From Closterium sp. Naga37s-1 (taxonomy: Eukaryota; Streptophyta; Zygnematophyceae; Desmidiales; Closteriaceae): a stretch of 64,000 bases of DNA. The translations under genes were made by a program, and so were the position numbers. The stretch covers positions 566,501-630,500 of the forward strand of contig CANJKZ010000262.1 in the NCBI GenBank assembly GCA_947471745.1, given 5' to 3'. A model generated the notes under the pieces. That model saw only the letters and a program-made list of their open reading frames with translations. It searched no databases and had not been told where the DNA came from. Positions within the stretch are counted from its first letter, which is position 1; every line of letters begins with the position of its first letter. Positions 21,201-32,300 of the stretch are shown piece by piece.

Positions 21201-24200
21201 AAAAATGCACTGCAGGGCTCCTAAGGTTTTGCACTTGCGAATTGACGCTCAACAACGTGCGACTGAGGCAACTCAGGAACGTTATTCTGACACAGGTGAT
21301 GTGTTGCACACACGCAGATGCCAAACCAGAGTTCCACACAAAAGGCACTCCACCCCACCCCCTCTCGCTCAGCATCAACGCTTCATAAGCCCAAATCTCC
21401 AACCCCTGGGCCCTTAATGATCCACAAATCCACACTGGTGAAGCAGACACTGGCGCAACAGACACTGGCGCAACAGACTCTGGTGTAGCAGACACTGGTG
21501 TAGCAGACACAGTGTCTGCTTCCCACCCTCCCCCCTCCTTCCCTCCGTCCTCCCTCCTCCCTGCTCCCTCCCTCCTGCTCCCTCCTCCCTGCTCCCTCCC
21601 TCCTGCTCCCTCCTCCCGCATCCCTCCTCCCTCCCCTCTCCTCTTTCCCTCATCAGATCACATCCGCTCATTTCTTCCGGGTGACGCGCAACGCGGACGT
21701 GGAGCGCAACGAGGACGAGGCGGAGGATCTGCTGGAGATGATCACCGACGAGATGCCCCCACGGGCATCCTTTCCCATGCCCACCTTCCCTTGTCTCCCA
21801 CTTCTTCTCATTAACTCTTGCCCCATCCTTCCCGTCCGTCCATCCTTCCTCTTTTCTCCCTCCTCCCTCCTCTCTCCCCTCCTCCCTGCTCCCTGCTCCC
21901 TGCTCCCTGCTCCCTGCTCCCTGCTCCCTGCTCCCTGCTCCCTGCTCCCTGCTCCCTGCTCCCTGCTCCCTGCTCCCTGCTCCCTGCTCCCTGCTCCCTG
22001 CTCCCTCCCCCCTCTTTTCCCCATCAGATCACATCCGCTCACTTCTTCCGGGTGACGCGCAATGCGGACGTGGAGCGCAACGAGGATGAAGCAGAAGATC
22101 TTCTCGAGATGATCACCGATGAGATGCGCGAGCGCAAGTTCGCCCCCTTCGTGCGCCTCGAGGTGGACTGCGAGATGCCCGAGGAGGTGCTGCTCAAGCT
22201 CTCCCAAGAGCTGGGACTGGACTCCCACGATGATGTGTACCGCTTGTGCGGCCCGCTGGGCTTGGGAGGTGAGGGCTGGTGGTCTTGTATGTGTGAGGGG
22301 CTGGTAGATGGGGACGATAATGCCAAGGGGGAGCTTTTCCTCCCGAATTCGTTGCGATCCTCACAATCCTTGTGCTCTTTCCCCTCCCCGCCCTCCCTCT
22401 CTACTCGTGTCCCACGTTCCCTCCCACAGAGATCGACACCATACCAGTGAATCTGGACGAGAACGCCAAGAGGGAGCTCGTCTTCTCCTCCTGGGCGCCT
22501 CAGACGCACCCACGCCTCAAAGGGGTCAGTCCGCTTGCCTGCCCTCTCAAACGGTCCTTTGTATTAATGCACGTGTCGCCGTTACCAGTGCCTGCTCTCT
22601 CGAACGCCAGAGGCCCAAAGTTGCAGTTCCCATTGCTCCCCGCTGCGCCCTCTCCCGCCTTCTCCCCTCCTTCCCCCCGGGCGGATATATTCGACACCAT
22701 AAGGTAAGGGGACGTGTTGGTGCATCACCCTTGCCACCAAATAGCCGTGTTCAATCCCTTTGTGCCTCCTCCCCTCCTCCTCCCCTCCTCCTCTCCTCCT
22801 CCCCTCCTCTCCTCCTCCCCTCCTCTCCTCCTCCCCTCCTCCTCTCCTCCTCTCCTCCTCCCCTCCTCCTCTCCTCCTCCCCTCCTCTCCTCCTCCCCTC
22901 CTCCTCTCCTATTCCCCTCCTCTCCTACCCTCCTCCCCTCCTCTCCTCCTCTCCTCCTCTCCTCGTCTCCTCCTCCCCTCCTCCTCTCCTCCTCCCCTCC
23001 TCCTCCCCTCCTCCCCTGCCCCTTCCAGGCGGACATATTCGACACCATACGGCACGGGGACGTGTTGGTGCACCACCCCTACCACAGCTTCGGCACCTCC
23101 ACACAGCACTTCGTCGAGGCTGCTGCCCGTGACCCCAAGGTCAGCTCCCTCCCTAACCTGCTCTGTGCCACATATTAACTGCTGAGACGCATGTTAGATG
23201 TCCCCTACCACAGCTTCGGCACCTCCACACAGCACTTCATCGAGCGGCTGCTCGCGACCCCAAGGTAGGCCGCTCCCTGTCCTGCTCTGCGTCTGGCGAG
23301 ACCCTCTCATTTCTTCACTGTCAACTTTTTGGCACATCTCAAAGTTCCCCTACCTACCACAGTTTCTTTACCTCCACTACACAACACTTCATTCAGGCTG
23401 TTGCCTTGACCCCAAGGTCAGCACCCTCCCGCTCTAGTTCTTTGATGTCATGTTGAGGTGCCTCACAATTCCTCTACTACAGCTTCGGCACCTACACGAT
23501 CATCTCGGCTCTCATCCAAGCACTGTTCTGTCCCACGTTGCCCATCCCATGTCCCTCCCATGAAAGCTATTCTCTACCACACGTCAGCGGACAGTCCCGT
23601 CATCTCAGCACTCATCAAGGCAGCCGAGTATGGCAAGCAGGTGGCCGTGCTGGTGGAGCTCAAGGCTCATCAAGGCCCCTTTTTCCTTTTTGCCTGCGCG
23701 TACTCCATACTTGCCCCGGTGCAGGTGCAAGCCATCAAGGCCACTCTATACCGCACGTCAGCAGATAGCCCAGTGATCTCAGCGCTCATCAAGGCAGCAG
23801 AGTACGGCAAGCAGGTGGCCGTGCTGGTGGAGCTCAAGGCCCGCTTCGATGAAGCCAGGAATGTGGGATTCGCGCAAAAACTTGAGGTGCGTTGGGGGCA
23901 ATTGATTGGATCTTTCGGATTCAGGGTTTTTTTTTTCAAGATTTACTCCATGTTAGCCTTCTCCGAACCATCAACCCCATGGAGACTCGAACTTGCAGCT
24001 GACAATTACCTGAATTGTTTGGTCATGTCCCGTCTCTCCTTTTCCACGACAGAACGCGGGGTGCTGCATGGCGTACGGGCTGGTGGGGCTTGGTCGGAGT
24101 CTTCAAACATTGATCATCTCTCTCATTTCCTTCCTGCCTTCTCCTCCTGCGCACCAACAGAACGCGGGGTGCCACGTGGCGTACGGGCTGGTGGGGTTGA

Positions 24201-26714
24201 AGACGCACTGCAAGTGCATCATGGTGGTGCGCGAGGAGGAGGAGGGCTTCCGCACCTACGTGCACATCGGCACCGGCAACTACAACCCCCGCACCGCCTC
24301 CGTCTACACGGATTTCGGGCTGTTCAGGTGCGTCTCCTCTCTCTCCGTGGGTGTCTTGCCTTGGTGACCTGCTGCAACTACAACCCCCGCACCGCCTCCG
24401 TCTACACCGACTTTGGCCTCTTCAGGTGTGTCTGTGACTTGCCTTCAAGGCTGGGAGAAGGAACTAGTGCCTGATATGATAGAATATCACCGGCAGAACA
24501 AGTTCAAACCAGTTGCCTGTTTGTCGTACCCAGCAGCACCATGCGCTGTCCTCCTGCGCTGTCCTTCTGCGAGCGCTTCCACCTCGTTTTAGTCTTCTTT
24601 TGAGGCGCCTCAAAAATAGACCATGCGCTGTTCTGCGAGCGCTTCCACCTCATTCCAGTCTTCCCATCCCCCACCCGTGACTTCGTTTTCTCCTCCCTCC
24701 CTGCTTCCAGCTGTCGGCCAGAGCTCGGAGAAGACGTGAGGGATCTGTTCAAGTATCTAACGGGATACCACAGACAGAACAAGTACAACCGCCTGCTCGT
24801 TGCCCCCGGCACCATGCGCCGGGAGTTCCTCCGCCTCATCGACCGTGAAATCGCCAACGCAGCAGCGGGCCTCCCAGCCCACGTGGTCATCAAATGCAAC
24901 GGTTTGGACGATGAAGTGATGGTTGCAAAGATTTACGAAGCGGTGGGGAGCGGTGTGAAGGTGGACTGCATCGTGCGGGGCATGTGCAGGCTGCGGCCGG
25001 GGGTGCCGGGCGTGAGCGAGAACCTGCGGGTGGTGAGCATCATTGGGCGGTTCCTGGAGCACCACCGCATCTTCAAGTTTGAGAACGGTGAGGAGCGGTT
25101 GGGGGAGGATGGACGGGGGTGTAGTGGATTGGGGTGGGGTGTGTGTATGGGTGTGTGTGGGTAGGCAAATCAGCTGAGCTGCGGTCGGGGGTGTCGGGAA
25201 TGCGTGAGAACCTGCGGGTCGTGAGCATTATTGGGTGGTTCCTGGAGCACCACCGCATCTTCAAGTTTGAAAATGGTGAGGAGCGGTTGGGGAGGGGTGG
25301 AAGAGGATGTGGTGGGGGACGGTGGGGTGTGTTGTGGGGCTTCCTCTTTACCTTCCCGCGTCCCCGACTGGGTGGAGACCCGCGGTAGTAGATTCGCTCA
25401 CAATCGCTTCCCATCTCCTATCCTCCCTCCCCCCCCCCACCCAGGTGGAGACCCCCAGTACTACATCGGATCAGCTGATTGGATGAGCCGCAACCTGACA
25501 CGGCGAGTGGAGGTGGTAACCCCAGTGGAGGACCGCGCAATCAAATCCGAGCTGCAGTCCATCATCGACACGTGCCTCTTTGACAAGCGCCAGGCGTGGC
25601 AGCTACAGACTCATGGCCGTGGCGCAACCTCACAGACGATTTCGCCCTCCCTACTCCCTCTTTCCCTTCTCTTTCCCTTCCACTCTCCCCTCCGCCTTCC
25701 GCCCTCCGCCCTCCTCCCCCCACCCTCTGTCCTCCACTATCTGCCCCCCTCTCCCCCCCCCCAGGCGGAGACCCCCAGTACTACATTGGTTCTGCCGACT
25801 GGATGAGCCGCAACCTCACGCGGCGAGTGGAGGTGGTAACGCCGGTGGAGGACCGCGCAATCAAATCGGAGCTGCAGTCCATCATAGACGCGTGCCTCTT
25901 TGACAAGCGCCAGGCGTGGCAGCTACAGCCAGACGGGCGGTACCGGCTGATGGGTGTGTCACAGCAGTGGCTGAGCGCACAGGGAGGCAAGCTGCCGAAG
26001 CCCAGCAAGGAGAACAAGCTGCACCGCGCGGAGCACCTGGGTCTTCATCAGGCCATCATGGACCTCACTCTGCGACGGGTGAGCTTTTAGGAGGGAGGGG
26101 TGGGATGGGATGGGATGGGATGGCATGGTCAGCGTGAGCAGGGGGGCAAGCTGCCGAAGCCGAGCAAGGAGGACAAGCTGCACTGCGCGGAGCACCTGGG
26201 GCTGGAGAGGAGTAAGGCTTCGGGGGACGGGAGAAGAGGGGAGGGGAAGAGGAAAGGGTGTGGGAAGGGATGGGCGCGCCTGGATAGGCATGGGAAGGAG
26301 AAGCTGCACTGTGCGGAGCATTTGAGGCTGCGCGATCATTGACCCCCTCTGTGATAGGTAAGGCTTCAGGGGAGGGGAGGGGAGGGGGGGGGAGAAGGGA
26401 TGGGTGTGGGAAGGGATAAGTGAGCCTGGATAGGCCTGGCAAGGACAAGCTGCACACGGAGCACCTGGGGGAGCCCTGTTGAGGCGCAGAGAGGACAGCA
26501 GAGTACCTGAGTTGTGTCACGCGGACATGGACCTGGAATTGCGTTGCGTTGGGTAAGCTGTGAGGTGGGGGTGGCTGGTGAAAGGTTGCTGGCTTTGGCT
26601 GTCGACAGGTGCTTTGGCTGTTCAGGTGCTTTGGCTGTTCAGGTGCTTTGGCTGTTGACAGGTGCTTTGTGCTCTCATTTATTCTCAGCATGTCTGCGTC
26701 TGTCTGTCCCCACT

Positions 26715-26795
<81 letters not shown>

Positions 26796-26837
26796 TCTCT
26801 CTCTCTCTATATATATATCTCTCTATCTCTATCTCTT

Positions 26838-26870
<33 letters not shown>

Positions 26871-27010
26871 TTCTCTCTATTGAATGACTTACACCCGGCG
26901 ATGCCCTGCAGACGAAGACGGCTCGCAAGGTGAGCTTGAAGAAGAAGGATGGCAGCCCACCCAAGGCACGGCGGTTCTTGGAGTCGCTTTATGACAGCAG
27001 CACGCCTTGA
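18215..27010 (+). CDS. PPK1: Polyphosphate kinase (PPK1 family), 15 exons, likely plastid-targeted
   Basis: Makes inorganic polyphosphate from ATP. Exons: 18215-18891, 19089-19152, 19455-19615, 20056-20179, 20403-20510, 20830-20927, 21111-21195, 22028-22268, 22430-22524, 23029-23139, 23725-23886, 24161-24327, 24711-25087, 25765-26078, 26912-27010. All are GT-AG; 2883 nt give 960 residues with no break. A Ser-rich transit-like start and an acidic linker (about 225 residues) precede the PPK core, which starts at [30 protein letters not shown] marks the N domain, [20 protein letters not shown] and [14 protein letters not shown] the first catalytic domain. VGLKTHCK holds the His (about 658) matching the autophosphorylated His435 of E. 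coli [22 protein letters not shown] follows. [10 protein letters not shown] (about 815) matches the second catalytic His region, and [19 protein letters not shown] closes the core. The last exon is a short basic tail. Vascular plants lack PPK1, so origin by transfer from bacteria is likely; the introns show long residence. Confidence 0.93.
19327..19372 (+). pseudogene. Upstream copy of the PPK exon 3 start
   Basis: Begins after CAG like exon 3 (19455) and matches its first 45 bases in most positions ([10 protein letters not shown] in the copy, [10 protein letters not shown] in the exon). The frame is lost soon after. Confidence 0.75.
20580..20632 (+). pseudogene. Downstream copy of the PPK exon 5 end
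   Basis: Encodes [16 protein letters not shown] and keeps a GTACGC donor; the real exon 5 ends [16 protein letters not shown] with GTACGA. Confidence 0.88.
21657..21757 (+). pseudogene. Upstream copy of the PPK exon 8 start
   Basis: Same acceptor context (CATCAG) and nearly the same first 33 codons as exon 8 ([20 protein letters not shown]), then unrelated sequence. The frame is intact to the break, so splicing to this acceptor would give a truncated reading. Confidence 0.9.
21887..22005. repeat. 7-bp repeat (CCCTGCT), about 17 copies
   Basis: Pyrimidine-rich microsatellite between the copied and the true acceptor of PPK exon 8. It probably forms part of the polypyrimidine tract. Confidence 0.93.
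22680..22707 (+). pseudogene. Upstream copy of the PPK exon 10 start
   Basis: Encodes ADIFDTIR as the true exon 10 does, then runs into GTAAGG. Confidence 0.75.
22765..23015. repeat. CCTCCT-type pyrimidine tract, about 250 bp
   Basis: Imperfect CTCCTCCCCTCCT units in PPK intron 9, ending just before the exon 10 acceptor. Long open frames on both strands here are artefacts of the repeat. Confidence 0.95.
23203..23495 (+). pseudogene. Downstream copies of the PPK exon 10 end
   Basis: Copies at 23203-23264 and 23351-23415 repeat the [11 protein letters not shown] coding part and keep GACCCCAAG followed by donors GTAGGC and GTCAGC. A third fragment starts near 23475. Each is more diverged than the one before it. 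Confidence 0.87.
23562..23666 (+). pseudogene. Upstream copy of PPK exon 11
   Basis: Encodes [20 protein letters not shown] and VAVLVELKA like exon 11 (23725-23886). It starts after different sequence and lacks the exon end. Confidence 0.88.
24052..24100 (+). pseudogene. Upstream copy of the PPK exon 12 start
   Basis: Begins after ACAG and reads [13 protein letters not shown], matching [13 protein letters not shown] of exon 12, then diverges before the catalytic His. Confidence 0.85.
24369..24427 (+). pseudogene. Downstream copy of the PPK exon 12 end
   Basis: Encodes [16 protein letters not shown] plus a GTGTGT donor, as at the end of exon 12. Confidence 0.9.
25185..25276 (+). pseudogene. 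Downstream copy of the PPK exon 13 end
   Basis: Encodes [20 protein letters not shown] and keeps the GAAAATG|GTGAGG donor context of exon 13. Confidence 0.9.
25445..25612 (+). pseudogene. Upstream copy of PPK exon 14, first half
   Basis: About 165 bp after a good acceptor (CACCCAG), encoding [20 protein letters not shown] to AWQLQ almost exactly as exon 14 (25765-26078). It then loses the frame. It lacks a clear donor, so it is not a simple mutually exclusive exon. Confidence 0.9.
26149..26475 (+). pseudogene. Downstream copies of the PPK exon 14 3' part
   Basis: [20 protein letters not shown] coding at 26149-26212, and shorter relics near 26290-26330 and 26445-26475. They fade with distance from the exon. 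Confidence 0.8.
26719..26880. repeat. (CT)n microsatellite with a short (TA)n core
   Basis: About 160 bp of CT repeats in the last PPK intron, shortly before the last exon. Confidence 0.95.
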
Positions 27011-27607
27011 GCTCCCACACCAAGATTTCGCATGTTTATGCAATACTGTCATGGAGTACAGAGGATAATCTACTCTGCTGACAGCACAAGGGAGGCTTGA
27101 AGAGTGGCTACTCAGGCATTGTTTTCTGTCAGGTGCTATGCACTCAAGCACCGGAGGGAAAGCTGTTGGTTTTTGTACTTTTAGGTACCGTAGCACCATT
27201 CAACTTTGTTCAATCAACGTACTCCATGGTTGTACATGCACAAGGCATTTGAGCTAGTGGTGTAGTGTGTGATACTGTTACAAGTGCAATTGAGCGAGCG
27301 AGCGAGCGAGAATTGCACTATCGGAGCAAAACAGTACATTGAGCGAAGGGATGGGCGATGGGCCAATGACTGAGGTCGGAACTGAGGTAGGGAAAGTGTC
27401 GAAGCGGGGGCCCGGAGCGCGGATTACCGGCCGAGCCGGGAGGCTGGGTTGCGACGTGCGAAGTGGCGGGAAAATTGTCAACGCGAGGGTCGCGAGTGGT
27501 AACGATGCCGAGTGTGGTGAGAACAGTAATGTACGCGCTACGCAGGGATGCGGCGTAAGGAAAAGGAAATATCATTACACTACCCCCCCCCCCTAAGGTG
27601 TTGGGCT
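27011..27607. other. PPK 3' flank, no gene seen
   Basis: Contains the PPK 3' UTR and a GAGC microsatellite at about 27291-27312. Open frames here resemble nothing I recognise. Confidence 0.6.
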
Positions 27608-28052
27608 TGTTGGGCTGAGAAGGCCCTTAGGATCTTTACAGGACAGAATTCAAGAGTAGGATGATGTAGTAGCGGAAGCGTTTAATAAAGAATTGTTGAA
27701 CCACCTTGCGCTGGTATGTGAGGGCAAAGTAGATTGATTAATAACAAAGAGATACAGGATTTTATAAGAATACAGGGAATATGAAGAGATACGATTAATA
27801 ACCGTTTTACTGTTGCTGTTGCGGTTCGATACAGTGTCGACTCGGGCAACTGCTCAGTATCGAGACAGTTGTTTGTCCTTGCTGTCGCGCTGCATTTGTC
27901 AGGTCAAAGGTCGCTGACCTTTGACTTTCGCGTAACCTCCAACAGTTGTTCAACCTCCGAGGGTTGACTCACTGATGTTTCGATACGATCTGCTTCGTTT
28001 CAGTCTTGGTGTTTCGACACGACAGAGGCGCTTATATCAGTTGTTTCCAACA
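27608..28052 (-). mobile_element. Solo LTR, same family as element B, older
   Basis: A 445-bp LTR from TGTTGGGCTGAG to TTTCCAACA. It is clearly diverged from the next LTR (28053-28495), by roughly a tenth of sites by eye. It joins that LTR directly; the first four bases of the second LTR are missing at the join. Confidence 0.85.
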
Positions 28053-29358
28053 GGGCTGAGAAAGCCCTTAGGATCTTTGCAGGACAGAATTCAAGGGTAG
28101 GACAATGTAATAGCGGAAGCGTTAAGTAAAAGACTTGTGAACCACCTTGCGCTGGTATGTGAGGGCAAAGTTAATTAATTAAAACAAAGAGATACAAGCT
28201 TTTATAAGAATACAAGGGAATATGAAAGGTTATAACTAATAACCGTTTTACCATTGCTGTTGCGGTTCGATACAGTGTCGACTCGGGCAACTGCTCAGTA
28301 GCGAGTCAGTTGTTTGTCCTTGCTGTCGCGCTGTACTTTGTCAGGTCAAAGGTCACTGACCTTTTGACTTTCGCGTAACCTCCAGCAGTTGTTCAACCTC
28401 CGAGGGTTGACTCGCTGATGCTTCGATATGTTTCGCTTCGCTTCTGACTTGGTGTTTCGACACGACAGAGGCGCTTAAATCAATTGTTTCCAACACTCTG
28501 TTATAGTCACAATAGGCTTGAATGTGCCTAAAACGAAAGATAGAGAGCACAGACGGATTTCTGCACAGCGGCTTCAAACGTTGATAGCGTTCTGCTCACA
28601 GCTGCAAATGACCTGATTCAAATTGGATCTGGAGCGTCTTCACGTCGTCTACAATTAGCAATTTAGATTGCACGATTTGATAAAGAATTGACGACACAGC
28701 GTCGGTTTGAACGAACGGTACTATGGCAGCCACTATAGTCTTAGAACACAAGATAGGAAGAGTTACGCGTTGGGAATGACTCCCAGCTCCTACAAACCCC
28801 AAGAGCCGAGGTACAGTGATGTGTAACAGTGCCACACTGTCCCCAACCACGAAGGGTCTCGAAACTACCCTTCACTAGGGCCTACACCAAGTGAAATGTT
28901 ACACTACACAAAGTAATGTAACTATCTTCAATATCTTGAGGTGTACCCTTTTGGCGAGCTTCGAAATCACTTGAGGCTTGACACCAAGGCTCGGGCTCTT
29001 CATCACAAACTCATCCTTGAGTTCTTGATGGGTCTGCTGCACACACCTGCGACACGCCGAACGTTCGACACAGGACAAAATAGAAACCGCGCACGACAAA
29101 ATAGAAACCGCGCGCGAGACACAAACGACCGCGTAACACGCGTCTAGCGATAACTCGCTATTGACTCGACACACACACTCGACATCATGACTCAACATTC
29201 ACACACAATTATAAGCATGAAATATATATTATCCCATGCCCTCATACCATTCCATACACACACACATTCACGCACACGGACAACAAGCCGAGTGCAAACC
29301 GTAAAGTTGCACCAACAAACTCCCCCTCGAATTGTTGGCCTTAGGATATGTTGCTCTC

Positions 29359-32300
29359 TCAGTTCAGAGCCATCCCAGCCAGCTTGCAACACTTCCAATG
29401 CTGCTGCTCCACCAGCCTCTTGGTCATCATGTCAGCCGGCTGCCCCGTGGTCTTCACGTAGCGCAACTCAACTTCACCCGCGGTTACCATGCTCCTCGTC
29501 CAATGCCACTTCACTCTCATGTGCTTCGTGAGTCCATGCAACACAGGGTTCTTAGCAAGAGCAATGGCACCCTGGATGTCACAGTACAGTGGGGTAGGTC
29601 CTTGCTGCTCCTCCCCCAATTCAGCCAACAAACGCCGCTGCCACACAATCTCCCGTACGGCACGGAAGAGTGCCATGTACTCGGACTCCACCGAGCTCAA
29701 AGCTTGGTCAACCTGCTTCTTGCTCTCCCACGCAGTTGGGCCTCCACCAACACAGCATATGAAGCCTCCCACACTTGTCATGTCCTCTGGTTCTGATGCA
29801 TATGAAGCATCCGAGTAGGCGGTGAGGAACAAACGCCCGGGTTCAACACCATCCGCGCCCTTTTGGCGCCTTTGTGCCGCCGCCGAGTATTGCAGCCCAA
29901 CGGTCGGTGTTTGGCCAAGATACTTGGCCACCCTCATTCCAGCTGCTACCTGCTTCTCATTAGGGCATTGCACAACCCTAGCCAGCTGCCCGGTAGCAAA
30001 CGCGACGTCCGGTCGGGTGTTTACCGCCGCATACATGAGGCTGCCCACCAACGAGTGAAATCGGCGCCTCTCCTCTTCACCAACGCTCTCCTCCTCTGGT
30101 CCCTTCACACACTTGAACCCAGAGGGAAAGGGTGTAGCCACATGGCCTTCACTCTGCCCAAAGTTGGCAGCCAATGCCTCCAGGTACTTTCGTTGATGCA
30201 CCCGCATGCACCGCTTCTCCACATCTCGTTTGATGTGGAGCCCAAGGTAGAAGCTCACGTCACCAAGGGCCTTGCACTTGAACTTGTCTTGAAGCTTCAG
30301 CATCACCTCCTTCACAAGGTCAGAAGAGGGTGAGAAAATGAGGATGTCATCCACATAAACCACCATGAAACTCCTCTGCTCCCCCTCGCCAAGCATGAAC
30401 AAGGAGTGATCGGCCGTTGAGGGAGTGAAGCCGATCCCCTCCAACACTTCGCGCAGCTTCATGTACCATTGCCTAGGGGCCTGCTTCAGCCCATAGAGGG
30501 CCTTCTTCAGCTTCCACACTCTGCCACTACCATCATCAAACCCCTCTGGCTGCGCCATAAAAATCTCCTCCTCAAGGATGCCGTTAAGGAATGCCGTTAC
30601 GATGTCCATTTGCTTTACTACCCATCCTTTGATGGCGGCTCCCGCGAATAGGGTTCGCAGCGTCGTCGGCTTCACCACAGGGGCAAACAGCTCCTTGAAG
30701 TCCACCTTCTCCTTCTGCTGGTACCCCTTGGCTACAAGCCTAGACTTGTAGCGCTCGATCTTGCCGTCGGCATCCGACTTGATTTTGAAGAGCCACTTGG
30801 ACGTTATCGCCGTACGCCCCTCCGGTAGCTCCACCAATTCAAACGTGTCATTCTCCTCGATGCTCTTCAGCTCACTCTCCATGGCCTTCTTCCACTCCTC
30901 AGCATCACTACTCTCCAAAGCCTCCTTGAGAGTTGCTGGTTCTCCCGGCATCTCCACCGGAGAGAAGAACGCGAAGGCACACTCCTCGTAGTCACTCTCC
31001 TCGTCGTCTCCGACCATCATTGCCGCTCCGGCCAGGGCTGTCTTGCCCTGCTTTCCCGGCGCATCATAGGTCAGCCTATTAGGGGGTTGAACTCTCCTCT
31101 TCCCCCTTCCTTCCTCCTCAGCTGCAGGGACTTGAAGGCCTTGGCATTGCTGCGGTGTGGCTCGAATCCGTGGAGCACTCGTAGTACGGGAAGGAAGTGA
31201 CGGTGCACGCTCACTCACTTGCTGCACCTCCTCCTCTTCTTCCTCTGCATCATTGGCCTCCTCTCCCCCATTCACAAGGGAGGATTGCCTTGTGGTTGTG
31301 CTGCCGCTGCTCAGTTCCAAAGGCAGCTCCACATGCTCCAAACCGGAACTCTTCACCTCCCCAAACCGCACGCCTATCTTCGCCTCATTCTCCGCCTTCC
31401 AATCCTTGTACATGAAGTTCTCCATGAACTTGCAGTCCCTGCTCACCAAGAACTTCTTGGTGAATGGGTCCCAAAGAAGCCATCCCTTGCTGTTTTGAGC
31501 CATGCCCAAGTGCACGGCCCACACCGCCTTGGCACCAAGCTTGTTGTGCCGAAGATGCTTAGGCACGAGCGCCATGCACATGCACCCGAACACCCGAAGC
31601 ATATCCACCTTTGGCTTCCTTCCTAGCCACTCCACATAGGGCACCCATTTGTCTGCTCCCACATGAGTCAAGGCTCTGTTCTTGGCCACACACGCGCTCC
31701 GCACCGCATCAGGCCAGAAATAGTCGGGTAGCCCGGCTTCAATAAGCAACCCGCGTGCCGCCTCCGTGATTGTGCGGTTCGCTCGCTCGGCGATGCCGTT
31801 CATTGCAGGGGGGTATGGCATGGTGAGGGAGTGCCGAATACCATTCTTCTTCAGCCACAACCCAAACTCCTTGCTCAGGAACTCTCCCCCTCGATCGGTG
31901 CGGATTGACTTGACTAGACGGTCTTGTTGCCGCTCCACCATCGGGAACCAATCCGTCTTCAACGTTTCAGCCACGTCGCTCTTCTTGGCCAGCACGTACA
32001 CCCAAGTCATGCGGGTGTAGACGTCGACAATGGTGAGAAAATACTCAGCTCCAGCAGCTCCAAGCTTCAGGGGGCCCACCACGTCCATCACCACCTCATC
32101 AAGCGGTGCCTTTGCCGTTGCCTCCGAACTAGGGAACAGAAACCGGGTGAACTTGGCTTGAATGCACGTCGGGCAGCCAAGCACCTCATCGGGCTCCCCC
32201 TTCACACGTATGCCAGCAACCATCTCATTCTTCACTAGCTGCTGCAAGATGGGCAGGGCCACATGCCCCATGCGCCGATGCAAGGTGAGCCAATCACACT

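Noticed and set aside
21512-23178. Pro/Ser/Leu-rich and Gly/Glu-rich frames on both strands
   Set aside because: They are translations of CCCTGCT and CCTCCT repeats in PPK introns.
2732-26475. Exon copies as an assembly artefact
   Set aside because: The copies are diverged, partial and separated by different intron sequence, unlike duplicated reads or haplotypes; I still cannot exclude local misassembly without reads.
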